Assembly (NCBI GenBank): GCA_021781795.1
Contig: JAJXWA010000009.1
Location: 16,200-80,199, forward strand
Direction: 5' to 3'
Origin: Acidobacteriota bacterium
GTDB lineage: Bacteria; Acidobacteriota; Terriglobia; Terriglobales; Acidobacteriaceae
DNA length: 64,000 bases
A model generated the notes under the pieces. It was given only the letters and a program-made list of their open reading frames with translations. It did not search any database and was not told the DNA's origin. Of this stretch, positions 8,279-17,179 are shown in pieces; the stretch's first letter is position 1; each line of letters begins with the position of its first letter. Both the position numbers and the translations under genes were made by a program.

Positions 8279-9094
8279 ATGCGAGGAACGGCTTTCATTT
8301 TGTGTTTGATGATGGGCGCGATGATGGCGCAGGCGCAGACGGCGGCGAAGCCGGCGACGGGCGCGAAGACAGGGACAGCGCATACTGCGGCTGCATCGAC
8401 GGCGACGAAGCTGCCGCCGGGTGTGCCGGTGGTGCATGCGGTGACGAAGACGGCGTTTGCGCTGCGGTATCAAGACATCAAGATTGGGACGGGCGAGCCG
8501 GCGCAGGCGAACTGGATCTACCGGGTGCATTACACGGGATGGCTGGCGGCGGACGGGCACAAGTTCGACTCGTCGTATGACCATCCGCGGCAGCCGGTGA
8601 TGGGCAAGGATGGCAAGCCGGTGTTGGGCGAAGACGGGAAGCCGAAGCTGGGCGATGCGGAGCCGATTGCGTTTCCGCAGGGATTCGGGCGGGTGATTCC
8701 GGGGTTTGACCAGGGGTTTGAAGGGATGCGCGTGGGCGGCAAGCGGCGGCTGTTCATTCCGTGGCAACTGGCGTATGGCGCGAAGGGACGGCCGGGACCG
8801 GACGCGGCGCATCCGGGAATTCCACCGAAGGCGGATCTGATTTTTGATGTGGAGCTGGTGGAGCAGAAAGAGATGCAGATGCCGATAGGGCATCCGGGGA
8901 TGATGGGCGGCGGGATGCCGGGCCATCCGGGAGCGCCGATGCCGCCGGGGCATCCGCCGGTGACGCCGGGTCAGCCGGCCGCTGCGACCCAGCCGGGGCA
9001 GCCTGCCGCGCCAGCGCAGCCGGCACAACCAGCGACGACGCCCAAGCCAGCTGAGCCTGCGACGCCGCCGAATCCGGCGCAGCCGCAGCAGTAG
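8279..9094 (+). CDS. Exported FKBP-type peptidyl-prolyl isomerase with Pro-rich tail
   Basis: A 271-residue protein: signal peptide (about 1-19), Ala/Thr-rich linker, an FKBP domain (about 70-195) and a long Pro/Ala/Gly tail. FKBP marks are VHYTGWLADG-type VHYTGWLAADG, KFDSSYD, FGRVIPGFDQGFEGM, GGKRRLFIPWQLAYG and IPPKADLIFDVELV. The loop after KFDSSYD is expanded by about 25 residues containing a tandem copy, GKDGKPVLG then GEDGKPKLG. The tail (after about 200) contains HPGMMGGGMPGHPG and repeated PAQPA units. It should act as a proline isomerase/chaperone in the periplasm. It stands alone on its strand. Confidence 0.88.
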   Translation: MRGTAFILCLMMGAMMAQAQTAAKPATGAKTGTAHTAAASTATKLPPGVPVVHAVTKTAFALRYQDIKIGTGEPAQANWIYRVHYTGWLAADGHKFDSSYDHPRQPVMGKDGKPVLGEDGKPKLGDAEPIAFPQGFGRVIPGFDQGFEGMRVGGKRRLFIPWQLAYGAKGRPGPDAAHPGIPPKADLIFDVELVEQKEMQMPIGHPGMMGGGMPGHPGAPMPPGHPPVTPGQPAAATQPGQPAAPAQPAQPATTPKPAEPATPPNPAQPQQ

Positions 9095-9883
9095 GGCGAC
9101 GAGAGAAGCGAAGATCAGCGCCCCGCTCTGGCGGAGGCAATTGCCTGGCGCGGGGTGGGCCGTGGTGTGTGTGCGAGGCAGGTGCGGGTGCGTAACCCTC
9201 ATGTTTGGCAGACGCTGGGAGTGTCGCCGCCGGGTGTGGTCCTCGATTCCCGGCAATTCTTCTCGTCCAGCTTGTGCAGACTGCTCTCGATGAGCGCGTT
9301 GGGCTGGCGGCGTCAGTGGACGATCGAACCGTCCGGATGGACGGACGCTGACCCATGATCTGGAGCGATCCGGCTGCACTAAGAACTTGTTGAAGAACAC
9401 TTGCAGGTTTCGAAATTTGGTAAATATCGGGATACCAAAGTCCTCACTGAGGCATTACCGATCGCTCTGCGGGCTTTGTAGAGCTATTCAGTTTTGCAGT
9501 CTAAGTGACGTCCGACGTTTTTCAACCCGTTCTCCATTGTCCGATGTCGGTACAGTTCTGTTGGGCTGTGTGCGGCGGTGCCTTGGCACTACTTCCACCC
9601 TATCCGATTCCCTGCATAGGGCGATGAGCGAACGTCGATTCCTGAATTGCGTCCGTGACCGCTCCGCGCTGAACGTTGCACTTGGTCCAAGAAGATCCAG
9701 AAACGCACGGGGCATGCCCCTAAATGGTCATTCCAGGAGACGAATAAGTCTGGTAATGTACGGAAGAAAAATTCTCGGGTTCGATTGACATGACCCCAAT
9801 AATTCCAGGCGAACCCGCGGCTGAACGGAAATCCCGAGATTCCTATGCCAGCCGACGAGTTGCGGGTAAAGGCAGGACTATCC
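9095..9883. other. Long intergenic stretch, no supported gene
   Basis: Nearly 800 bases separate the FKBP gene from the c-di-GMP protein. The first part has a GC-rich imperfect hairpin (arms around 9117-9123 and 9149-9155) without a T-run. The middle (about 9370-9560) is distinctly AT-richer. A perfect palindrome GGGGCATGCCCC lies near 9709. Reading frames here look like noise. I see no promoter that I would defend. Confidence 0.45.
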
Positions 9884-12109
9884 ATGCGTTGCCCCTCTGC
9901 CATTGCGGACGAGCCGGGTCGGTTGCTCGCCTTGGCCGAATACGGACTGGACGAAGAAAAGGTCCTCCCGGATCTCGAACCTGTCGTGCATATTGCGGCG
10001 CGCATGCTGGACATGCCGGTGGCTGCGGTGAACATGATAGGCAGCGACCATGTGTTCTTCGCCGCGAGCTTGGGCATCGGGGAATGCGATATGCGGCGCG
10101 ATGTTTCTTTTTGCGCGCACGCAATCACGCAGAACGACGTGATGGTGGTGCTGGATGCGACGCTGGATCCGCGCTTTCACGATAATCCTCTGGTGACCGG
10201 GCAGGCGGGAATCCGCTTCTATGCGGGGGTACCGCTGCACTCGCCGTCGGGTCATGCTTTGGGGGCGCTGTGCGTGATTGATTCGCGTCCGCGGTCGGTG
10301 TTTTCGCAGCAGGATGGCCAGCGACTCAAGGACCTGGCGCGACTCGCCAGCGACAAGCTGGAACTGCGCCGGTTGGAGAAGGGACGGCAGGACAACGGGT
10401 TCCGCTTTGAAGATATTGCGCGGACCTCGCCGACATCGATTATCTGCTTCGGGGCCGAGCGGAAGGTCACATTCTGGAATGCGGCGGCGGAAGCGATGTT
10501 TGGCTATGCAGCCAGCGAGGTACTGGGGAGACCGCTGGACGCGCTGCTGCCCATAGACGACGGCCCGCTGATGACAATGATCCATCACCTTGTCCAGACA
10601 GGGGAGCCGACAATCAACGGGAGCGTGTGTGAGACTCTGGCGCTTCGCAAGGACGGCAGTGCGCTGCCGGTCGAAGTTTCTCTGTTCAGCTGGACGCAGG
10701 CAGGGCAGAAGCAGTTCGGTGCCCAGCTGTCGGACATCACGGAGCGGCGGCAACAGGAAGATGAGCTCCACCGGCTGGCGAACTTCGACGCGCTGACCGG
10801 AGCAGCCAACCGCAGCCTGCTTCAGCGGCGGATTACGGCGGAGCTGACCGCGGGCTCGGCGGTTGGTGTGATTGCCATCGACCTGAATAATTTCAAGGAC
10901 ATCAACGACACGCTTGGCACCTCGGCGGGAGACCAAGTGCTGTCCACGCTTGCCGGACGCATGCAGCGGTGCATCCGGCCCATCGATACACTGGCGCGGA
11001 CAGGTGGGGACGAATTTGCGGTTCTGCTATCGCAAGTGGGAGATACGCTGCGCTCCTCAGCGGTAGCCGAGTCGTTGATTGCCGCGATTGCTACACCCAT
11101 TGAGGTGGAAGACCAAAGGGTCCAACTGGGCGCAAGCTGTGGCATTGCCGTTTCGCCGGCGCATGGCGTGGAAACCGAGGAACTGCTGGGCAACGCGGAC
11201 CTGGCGTTGTACCAGGCCAAGACAGAGAGCAAAGGCCGGCCGTTTGTCTTCGTTCCGTCGCTGCGGGTGGAGGCGATCGCGCGGCGCAGCTTCCAGACGG
11301 AGTTGCATCACGCGGTGGAGGCCAGGGAGTTCGAGCTCTACTACCAGCCGCAGGTGAGGGCCAGTGACGGGCTAATCGTTGGCGCCGAAGCGCTGCTGCG
11401 CTGGAATCATCCGCAGCGGGGAGTGCTGACGCCGGGAGCGTTTTTACACGCGATTGAAGGCGGGCCGCAGGCATGTGCAGTGGGGGACTGGGTGCTGGAG
11501 ACGGCCTGCATGCAACTGGCGCAGTGGCGAGCTGGCGAAGCGGCGAGCCTGCGCATTGGAGTGAATCTGTTTAGCGAACAGTTTCATCGCGACGACCTGG
11601 AAGAGCGAGTGGCGCGCACCATCGAGCAGCATCAGCTGCCGCCGGAGGCGCTGGAACTTGAGATCACGGAAAGAATCATCCTCAACGGCGACGACCACAC
11701 GCTGAAGCCGCTGGAGAAGCTACGGGCGATGGGTGTCTGCATCGCCTTCGACGACTTCGGCACAGGCTATGCGTCGCTGAGCCTCCTGAAGGATTATCCG
11801 CTCACGCGAATCAAGGTAGACCAAAGCTTCGTCCGGAGCATGTGCACATCGCGGCGGGACGAAGCGACTGTGGCAGCGGCTATCCACCTGGCGCGGATCT
11901 ATGAGCTGGACGTGATCGCGGAGGGCGTGGAGACGTACGAGCAGTTCGATAAGCTGGTAGAGCTGCGCTGCGACGAGGTCCAGGGATACCTGTTCGGCAA
12001 GCCGATGCCGGCGGCCGCGTTCGTCGAAGCCCTGCGCAAGCAGACGACAGCGAGGCTGACCGCTGTTCCCGCGCATGATCCCGCAGCCCGGCGCGGCATC
12101 TATTTGTAG
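9884..12109 (+). CDS. GAF-PAS-GGDEF-EAL cyclic di-GMP signalling protein
   Basis: A soluble, multi-domain protein of about 741 residues. In order: GAF domain (first 165 residues, with FFAASLG, VSFCAHAI and GALCVID blocks), PAS domain (about 180-300, ITERRQQEDELHRLA linker), GGDEF domain (about 305-460) with an intact GGDEF in LARTGGDEFAVLL, and EAL domain (about 475-725) with intact EALLRW, DDFGTGYASL and AEGVE motifs. Both the cyclase and phosphodiesterase active sites look complete, so it may be bifunctional or one may be regulatory. The ATG at 9884 is chosen because AGGA lies 6 bases upstream; an ATG at 9845 in the same frame lacks a ribosome site. No neighbour suggests the output. Confidence 0.93.
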   Translation: MRCPSAIADEPGRLLALAEYGLDEEKVLPDLEPVVHIAARMLDMPVAAVNMIGSDHVFFAASLGIGECDMRRDVSFCAHAITQNDVMVVLDATLDPRFHDNPLVTGQAGIRFYAGVPLHSPSGHALGALCVIDSRPRSVFSQQDGQRLKDLARLASDKLELRRLEKGRQDNGFRFEDIARTSPTSIICFGAERKVTFWNAAAEAMFGYAASEVLGRPLDALLPIDDGPLMTMIHHLVQTGEPTINGSVCETLALRKDGSALPVEVSLFSWTQAGQKQFGAQLSDITERRQQEDELHRLANFDALTGAANRSLLQRRITAELTAGSAVGVIAIDLNNFKDINDTLGTSAGDQVLSTLAGRMQRCIRPIDTLARTGGDEFAVLLSQVGDTLRSSAVAESLIAAIATPIEVEDQRVQLGASCGIAVSPAHGVETEELLGNADLALYQAKTESKGRPFVFVPSLRVEAIARRSFQTELHHAVEAREFELYYQPQVRASDGLIVGAEALLRWNHPQRGVLTPGAFLHAIEGGPQACAVGDWVLETACMQLAQWRAGEAASLRIGVNLFSEQFHRDDLEERVARTIEQHQLPPEALELEITERIILNGDDHTLKPLEKLRAMGVCIAFDDFGTGYASLSLLKDYPLTRIKVDQSFVRSMCTSRRDEATVAAAIHLARIYELDVIAEGVETYEQFDKLVELRCDEVQGYLFGKPMPAAAFVEALRKQTTARLTAVPAHDPAARRGIYL

Positions 12110-12394
12110 AGCTTCGATTGTTCTAACTGCAGTCTTCACCTGCCAGATCGAATCGGCGAAGGCCACCAGCCGCGTCTGTGTTTCGAGATCCGGCAATGAT
12201 TTCAGAACAGAGGATTCGGGCTGTTACGCAAAATCACATTCATAACAGAGCAGTTGACCGTGGCTCCGAAGATTAGTGCAAACAGGCTTGTCGCCAGGTA
12301 TTGCCCAATCACCGAATCACTCATTGACAGTGGGTACATCCTCTGAAGTCGGCGAGGGTGGGCAATCCGCTGTTCGTTTTGAATGGTGCGGCAG
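12110..12394. other. Intergenic region between converging genes
   Basis: The 285 bases between the GGDEF-EAL stop and the ABC ATPase stop hold no protein-like frame and no clear hairpin plus T-run terminator. Confidence 0.4.
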
Positions 12395-13234
12395 TTATGC
12401 GACGGGGAGTTCGGGGGTGGCGGCTAGCAGTTGGCGGGTGTAGGGTTCGCGGGGTGCGGCGCAGAGGGCTTCGGCTTCGCCGGTTTCGACAAGGCGGCCG
12501 TGTTGTAGGACTGCGATGCGCGTGGCGAGGTAGCGGACGAGCGGAATGGAGTGGGAGATGAAGAGATAGGTGAGGCCGTGGTCGCGCTGGAGGGTGCGGA
12601 GGAGGTTGATGATCTGCGCGCCGACGGAGACGTCGAGAGCGGAGACGGGCTCGTCGAGGATGAGCAAGCTGGGGCGCAGGGCGAGGGCGCGGGCGATGTT
12701 GATGCGCTGGCGCTGGCCGCCGGAGAACTGGTGGGGATGGCGGTCGAGCGCGGAGGCGTCGAGGCCGACCTCGGCGAGCAGGGCGGCGGCGCGGGCGCGG
12801 CGTGCGGCGCGGCTGCGATCGACGCCGGCGGCTTCTCCGTGGATGGCGAAGGGCTCGGTGAGGATGTCGAGGATGCGCATGCGGGGGTTGAGCGCGGCGT
12901 AGGGGTCCTGGAAGACGGGCTGCATCTGGCGGCGGAGGGTGCGCATTTCGGCACGGGTGGCGCGGGCGAGATCGAGACTGTGGACGCGGATGGCGCCGGA
13001 GGTGGGCGCGACGAGGCCGAGGATCATGCGGGCGAGGGTGGTTTTGCCGGAGCCGGATTCGCCGACGAGGCCGAGGGTTTCTCCGGGAGCGATGGAAAAG
13101 GAGACGCGATCGACGACGGTGTGGTGCTCGATGCGCGTGCCGATGCGGCGCGGGTAGCTTTTGGAGACGGCATCGAGTTCGACGAGGTCTGCGGGCTGGG
13201 CCGCGCGTGCCTGGGCCATGAGTGCATGGTACAT
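12395..13234 (-). CDS. Orphan ABC transporter ATPase, oligopeptide/dipeptide (OppF/DppF) type
   Basis: A 279-residue nucleotide-binding subunit. Walker A is GESGSGKTT (58-66), followed by a Q-loop in MQPVFQDPYAALNPRM typical of peptide/nickel transporters. The signature is QFSGGQRQRINIARAL, Walker B is LLILDEPVSALD, and the switch His lies in FISHS. The N-terminal SKSYPRR...VVDRVSFSI is characteristic of the F subunit. No permease, second ATPase or binding protein is in the window, so it must partner with products encoded elsewhere or have another role. It begins 16 bases after the GH32 stop and is probably co-transcribed. The start is one of two close ATGs (13234 or 13219), neither with a good ribosome site. 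Confidence 0.85.
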   Translation of the reverse strand: MYHALMAQARAAQPADLVELDAVSKSYPRRIGTRIEHHTVVDRVSFSIAPGETLGLVGESGSGKTTLARMILGLVAPTSGAIRVHSLDLARATRAEMRTLRRQMQPVFQDPYAALNPRMRILDILTEPFAIHGEAAGVDRSRAARRARAAALLAEVGLDASALDRHPHQFSGGQRQRINIARALALRPSLLILDEPVSALDVSVGAQIINLLRTLQRDHGLTYLFISHSIPLVRYLATRIAVLQHGRLVETGEAEALCAAPREPYTRQLLAATPELPVA

Positions 13235-13250
13235 GGCGGCGCGGGCGGCG

Positions 13251-14741
13251 TTAGGTGGTGAGGCGGTCGGGCGAGATGGGCTTAAGCGGCCACTGCGTGA
13301 AGCTGCCGGAGCCGGCGGCGTCGAGCGTGACTTCGAGGATGGTGACGCCGGGGCGGACGGCATAGCAGCGCGAGGTGAGGACAGCGGTGTCGCCGAGGAA
13401 GGTCTCGAGGACGGAGCCATCGAGGAAGAGATGGACGGATGCGGTGTGCGCGGGGAGCGGGAAGGTGCGGCCGTTGCACTGGCCGGTGGCGGCGCGGAGA
13501 TCGAGGCGCATCTCCCACGTGGGCTGGTTCGCGACAAGCAGGCGGACGGTGGCGCTCTGCGTGGATGGAATGAGCGTGAGCGCGAGTTCCTGCTGGAGCG
13601 CGGCGATGGGAAGCGATTGTGCGCCGGGCTTGAGCGTGCCGTGTGTGGGCTGGCCGCGGAGGGATTCAGCTTCGCGGGCAGGGCGCATGGTGAGCTCGCC
13701 CTGCGCGTTGACGCCGAGGACGCGGGGCAGGGCTATGCAGCCGGCCCAACCTGCGGCGGCGTATTCGGCCTGCGGGCGCGTCTCCTGCACCCAGCCCCAC
13801 TGGATGCGGCGGCCGTCGGGCGCGAGGAAGCTTTTGGGCGCGTAGAAGGCGCCGTGGTCGACGATGCCGTTGCGGCGCGGCGTGTAGAGATGGGTGTGCG
13901 GGTCGTAGTCGCCGGTGGTCCAGAAGACCTTGTTCTCGGTGGAATAGAGCAGGCAGTGGTGGCCATCGAGGAGGAAGAAGTCGGGGCACTCCCACATCTC
14001 GCCGCTGTCGCAGGGATTGGCGGCGACGAGGCCGTCGGGCCGGCCCCAGCACATGGGGTGGAAGTAGTCCCAGTGGCAGAGATCCTGCGAACGGTAGAGA
14101 AGGACGCAGCCGCCGCGCCCGCGCTGGCCGGAGCCGATGGCGAGATACCAGCCGTCGCTCTCCTGCCAGAGACAGGGATCGCGGAAGCCTGTGACGTGGA
14201 TGTCTGGCGGTGGCGTGGCGAGGACAGGCTGGGCGCGCTTCGTCCAGTGGAGGAGCTGGTCGTCGCCTGCGGTGGCGAGGAGCTGCGTTTCGCGGAGCTT
14301 GTCATTGCCATCGCGAATGGTGGCCTGGTCGCGTGGGGCATTCTGCACGCCGGTGTATAGGATGGTGGGGACACCGTTGTAGACGACGGCCGAGCCAGAG
14401 AAGCAGCCCTCACTGTCGGGTCCGCCGGGCGTGGGCGCGAGGGCGATGGGCTGGTGACGCCAGTGGATCATGTCGGCGCTGATGGCGTGACCCCAGTGCA
14501 TGTCTCCCCAGACGGCGGCGCGGGGATTGAGCTGGTAGAAGAGGTGGTAGTTGCCCTTCCAGAAGATGGGGCCGTTGGGGTCGTTCATCCAATTGTGCGG
14601 CGCGAGGAAGTGGCAGGCGGGACGGAGCGGGTCGCTGGCAATGGCCGCGACGGAAGGGGATTGCGCACGGGCGCTGCGGAGTGAGGCGGCGGCAGTGGTG
14701 GATGCGAGCAGGCTGAGGAAGCGGCGGCGCTTCATGCGCAT
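13251..14741 (-). CDS. Tat-exported GH32 fructan hydrolase
   Basis: A 496-residue glycoside hydrolase family 32 protein (levanase, inulinase or invertase type). The N-terminus MRMKRRRFLSLLAS matches a twin-arginine signal, cut near ARAQ. The catalytic triad of the five-bladed propeller is visible: nucleophile Asp in NWMNDPNG, the stabilising Asp in GFRDPCLW and the acid/base Glu in GEMWECPDFF. The C-terminal beta-sandwich ends in DGSVLETF, a standard GH32 motif. It should release fructose from fructans or sucrose outside the cytoplasm. The start is supported by GGAGG 9 bases upstream; the frame continues upstream without sense. An Opp-type ATPase gene follows closely. Confidence 0.9.
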   Translation of the reverse strand: MRMKRRRFLSLLASTTAAASLRSARAQSPSVAAIASDPLRPACHFLAPHNWMNDPNGPIFWKGNYHLFYQLNPRAAVWGDMHWGHAISADMIHWRHQPIALAPTPGGPDSEGCFSGSAVVYNGVPTILYTGVQNAPRDQATIRDGNDKLRETQLLATAGDDQLLHWTKRAQPVLATPPPDIHVTGFRDPCLWQESDGWYLAIGSGQRGRGGCVLLYRSQDLCHWDYFHPMCWGRPDGLVAANPCDSGEMWECPDFFLLDGHHCLLYSTENKVFWTTGDYDPHTHLYTPRRNGIVDHGAFYAPKSFLAPDGRRIQWGWVQETRPQAEYAAAGWAGCIALPRVLGVNAQGELTMRPAREAESLRGQPTHGTLKPGAQSLPIAALQQELALTLIPSTQSATVRLLVANQPTWEMRLDLRAATGQCNGRTFPLPAHTASVHLFLDGSVLETFLGDTAVLTSRCYAVRPGVTILEVTLDAAGSGSFTQWPLKPISPDRLTT

Positions 14742-14833
14742 GAGGGAGTCCCTCCGGGGTACGAGTGCGGTGCGACTCTTCATGCTGCCACGGGGAGTGG
14801 GGCTTCGCCAAGGTGGTGGCGCGAGTGAGGCCC

Positions 14834-15472
14834 TTATCGGATGCCGACGAGTTTGTGGGTCTGCACGCTCAGTCGCCACTGCGGGTGAAGCATGCAGTAA
14901 CGGATGGCTTGTTCCGTGTTGGCCTTGAGATCGGGGCCGTCCATGGGCTGCAGGAAGAAGTGGCGGAAGGCGAGGCGCTCGAAAGCTTCTGGGGTGGCGT
15001 CGCTTTGCGGGAAGACCAGCTTGAGCTCGTCGCCGGTGGTCTGGACGAGAGTGGCGCCGCCTTTGGGGCTGACGCAGATCCAGTCGAGGCCGGCGGGGGC
15101 GGCAAGGGTGCCGTTGGTCTCGACGGCGATTTCGAAGGTGCGTTCATGCAGAGCGTCGATGAGAGCGGCGTCGAGTTGCAGAAGCGGCTCGCCGCCGGTG
15201 AGGACGACGAATCGCTTACCCTCGGGCGAGGCGGCGTGCCAGGCGTGGGCGATGCGATCGGCGAGAGAGGATGCGGTGTCGAACTTGCCACCGTCGGGAT
15301 CGGTGGTGCCGACGAAATCGGTGTCGCAGAATTTGCAGATCGCGCTGGTACGATCTTCTTCGCGGCCGGACCAGAGATTGCAGCCGGCGAAGCGGCAGAA
15401 GACGGCGGCGCGGCCGGCCTGCGCGCCTTCGCCCTGCAGGGTGTAGAAGATCTCCTTGACGGCGTAGCTCAT
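14834..15472 (-). CDS. queE: 7-carboxy-7-deazaguanine synthase
   Basis: A 212-residue radical SAM enzyme that ring-contracts CPH4 to CDG in queuosine/7-deazaguanine synthesis. The cluster-binding cysteines are C31, C46 and C49 in the QueE arrangement CNLWSGREE...CKFCDTDF, an expanded spacing rather than CxxxCxx[12 protein letters not shown] binds SAM, and VSPKGG and the C-terminal FFLQPMDG are family blocks. Its ATG overlaps the queC stop (ATGA), so translation is coupled. The next step, nitrile formation, is catalysed by QueC; queD and queF are not in the window. Confidence 0.93.
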   Translation of the reverse strand: MSYAVKEIFYTLQGEGAQAGRAAVFCRFAGCNLWSGREEDRTSAICKFCDTDFVGTTDPDGGKFDTASSLADRIAHAWHAASPEGKRFVVLTGGEPLLQLDAALIDALHERTFEIAVETNGTLAAPAGLDWICVSPKGGATLVQTTGDELKLVFPQSDATPEAFERLAFRHFFLQPMDGPDLKANTEQAIRYCMLHPQWRLSVQTHKLVGIR

Positions 15473-16191
15473 GGCTGCGCCTCGCGCGGCGCGTTCGAGT
15501 AGCGCAGTGGATCGGCGAGGGCGTTTTCGCGGAAGCCCTTCTGGCGCAGCAGGCAGGAGTCGCATGCGCCGCAGGGCTGGCCCGAGGGCGAGGGGTCGTA
15601 GCAACTGCTGGTGAGGCTGTAGTCGACGCCGAGCTCAATGCCTTTGCGGATGATTTCGCCTTTGGTGAGGGAGATGAGCGGCGTGTGGACCTTGAGCTGC
15701 TGATGGCCTTCGACCCCAGCTTTGGTAGCGAGATTGGCGAGCTTCTCGAAGGCGTGAATGAATTCGGGCCGGCAGTCGGGATAGCCGCTGTAGTCGAGGG
15801 CGTTGACGCCGATGAAGATGTCGCTGGATCCGAGCACCTCAGCCCACGCTAGCGCGAAGGAGAGGAAGATGGTGTTGCGCGCGGGCACGTAGGTGATGGG
15901 GATGTGCCCGGACATTTCGTTGAGCGAGCGGCCTTTGGGCACGTCGATGTCGGCGGTGAGCGCGGAGCCACCGAAGACGCGGAGATCAATCTGCGCTATG
16001 CGGTGCTCGCGTGCGTGAAGGCTAGCGGCTACTTTGCGCGCGCACTCCAGTTCCCAGGAGTGACGCTGGCCGTAGGCGAACGAAAGCGCGTAGGTTTCGT
16101 ATCCTGCGGCGGCCGCCATGGCGAGCACGGTGGCGGAGTCGAGGCCGCCGCTGAGCAGGACCACGGCTTTCTGGGCGGGGCTTTGCGTCAT
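15469..16191 (-). CDS. queC: 7-cyano-7-deazaguanine synthase
   Basis: QueC converts CDG to preQ0 with ATP and ammonia, for tRNA queuosine. The PP-loop SGGLDS is at residues 14-19, [14 protein letters not shown] follows, and the ATPase core includes [18 protein letters not shown]. The zinc site is C-terminal: [22 protein letters not shown] with four Cys. Length is 240 residues, normal for the family. AGGA 4 bases before the ATG supports the start. First gene of a two-gene operon with queE. Confidence 0.95.
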   Translation of the reverse strand: MTQSPAQKAVVLLSGGLDSATVLAMAAAAGYETYALSFAYGQRHSWELECARKVAASLHAREHRIAQIDLRVFGGSALTADIDVPKGRSLNEMSGHIPITYVPARNTIFLSFALAWAEVLGSSDIFIGVNALDYSGYPDCRPEFIHAFEKLANLATKAGVEGHQQLKVHTPLISLTKGEIIRKGIELGVDYSLTSSCYDPSPSGQPCGACDSCLLRQKGFRENALADPLRYSNAPREAQP

Positions 16192-16296
16192 GCTTTCCTT
16201 TCACTCGAATGATCCGATGCGCGGACGGGCGGCAACGGGGCCTGTACTTAGACTACCGAAACTTTGCGTGGGGCGCAGCGAAGGACATGGTGATGC

Positions 16297-16356
16297 GGGC
16301 AGTTGCGCCCTCCCACCCTTGCGCGATGAGGCCTGCGCAAGGATGGGGCGCCCGGG
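16297..16356. repeat. Palindromic intergenic repeat, copy 1
   Basis: The segment begins GGGCAGTTGCG, forms a hairpin (CCCACCCTTGCGC at 16312-16324 pairing with GCGCAAGGATGGG at 16335-16347, one wobble), then GGGGCGCCC. About 80 percent of positions match copy 2 at 18091-18148 in the same orientation, and the hairpin plus tail match a third copy inside maf. It lies between queC and arsR, upstream of the arsR promoter. Confidence 0.7.
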
Positions 16357-16382
16357 ATTGGGGAAGCAGAGACGTTTTTCTC

Positions 16383-16413
16383 TTGACAAACCATAACTGT
16401 ATGGTTATGGTTT
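16383..16413 (+). promoter_or_regulatory. arsR promoter overlapped by a perfect operator palindrome
   Basis: A sigma70-type promoter reads TTGACA (16383-16388), 17 bases, then TATGGT (16406-16411). Across it lies AAACCATAAC (16388-16397), a 6-base spacer, and GTTATGGTTT (16404-16413), a perfect 10-base inverted repeat covering the end of the -35 and the whole -10. Binding there would block RNA polymerase, as expected for autorepression by an ArsR-type dimer. Predicted transcription starts near 16418, almost on the ATG. Confidence 0.75.
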
Positions 16414-16418
16414 TGCGC

Positions 16419-16745
16419 ATGAGACGCGTCAATGCCAATCCGGTGTTTCGGGCGCTTGCCGATCCGACGCGGAGGGCCATCTTCGAGGAACTGTCGCGGC
16501 GAGGCGAGCAGACCGTGCACGCGTTGACGCGGTATGCAGGCGTGTCGCAGCCCGCGGTCTCGAAGCATCTGACGGTGCTGAAGCGGGCGAAGCTGGTGCG
16601 GCATCGTCGCGAGGGACGCGAGACGCACTATCGCGCGCAGCCCGATGCGCTGGCACCGATGGTGGACTGGCTCGAACACTACGGCGCGTTCTGGCGCGAC
16701 CGATTTGACCGGCTTGAAGCTCTTCTGGAAAGGATGGAACCATGA
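16419..16745 (+). CDS. ArsR/SmtB-type winged-helix repressor
   Basis: A 108-residue protein beginning MRRVNANPVFRALADPTRR. Its winged helix has AIFEELSRRGEQTVHALTRYAGVSQPAVSKHLTVLKRAKLVRHRREGRE, split as helix 3, recognition helix (GVSQPAVSKHLTVL) and wing. No Cys or His pair typical of metal sensors is present, so it belongs to the non-metal group that precedes AHSA1-domain genes. In-frame ATGs also occur at 16401 and 16407, but these fall inside the promoter; 16419 would give a leaderless or nearly leaderless mRNA. Its stop overlaps the next start (ATGA). It likely represses its own four-gene operon. Confidence 0.88.
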   Translation: MRRVNANPVFRALADPTRRAIFEELSRRGEQTVHALTRYAGVSQPAVSKHLTVLKRAKLVRHRREGRETHYRAQPDALAPMVDWLEHYGAFWRDRFDRLEALLERMEP

Positions 16746-17179
16746 GCAACTCGGCGGAGTGTCCCAGGAGCCTGGTGATTGAAAGGGAGTTCGCGCACGC
16801 GCCGGAAAAGCTGTGGCGCGCCCTCACAGAGAGCCCGCTGCTGGCGCAGTGGATGATGAAGAACGACTTTGAGCCGGTGGTGGGACGGAGGTTTCAGTTC
16901 CGGGCCGATCCCATGCCGAGCTGGAACGGGATTGTGGACTGCGAGGTGCAGATCGTCGAGCCATTGCGGCGCCTGTCGTATAGCTGGGGTGTGGGCGGAA
17001 ATGAATCGGGGCTGCAGTGGATGGTGGTGTGGACGCTGACTCCGACGGGGGGCGGCACGCACGTTCGGATGGAGCAGTCCGGCTTCCGGCCCGATCAGAT
17101 GGCAGCGTACCAGGGCGCGCAATACGGTTGGCAGAGATTCATCGGCAAGATGGAGAGTGTGATTGGAGGGTTAGAGTGA
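16742..17179 (+). CDS. SRPBCC/AHSA1 domain protein
   Basis: A 145-residue START-like ligand-binding protein. The opening LVIEREFAHAPEKLWRALTESPLLAQWMM is the usual AHSA1 entry, followed by strands GRRFQFRADP, VDCEVQIVEPLRRLSYSW, VVWTLTPTGGGTHVRMEQSGF and a long C-terminal helix. The fold binds hydrophobic molecules; no ligand is known. It is coupled by 4-base overlaps to arsR before it and the DoxX-like gene after it, so all three are made together. Confidence 0.88.
   Translation: MSNSAECPRSLVIEREFAHAPEKLWRALTESPLLAQWMMKNDFEPVVGRRFQFRADPMPSWNGIVDCEVQIVEPLRRLSYSWGVGGNESGLQWMVVWTLTPTGGGTHVRMEQSGFRPDQMAAYQGAQYGWQRFIGKMESVIGGLE

Noticed and set aside
9703..9715. GGGGCATGCCCC palindrome
   Set aside because: Self-complementary and short; no spacing to a promoter and no second copy seen, so chance is adequate.
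9387..9788. 133-codon plus-strand frame in the long gap before the GGDEF-EAL gene
   Set aside because: Cys/Arg/Ser-rich composition, no ribosome site at its start, no family resemblance.
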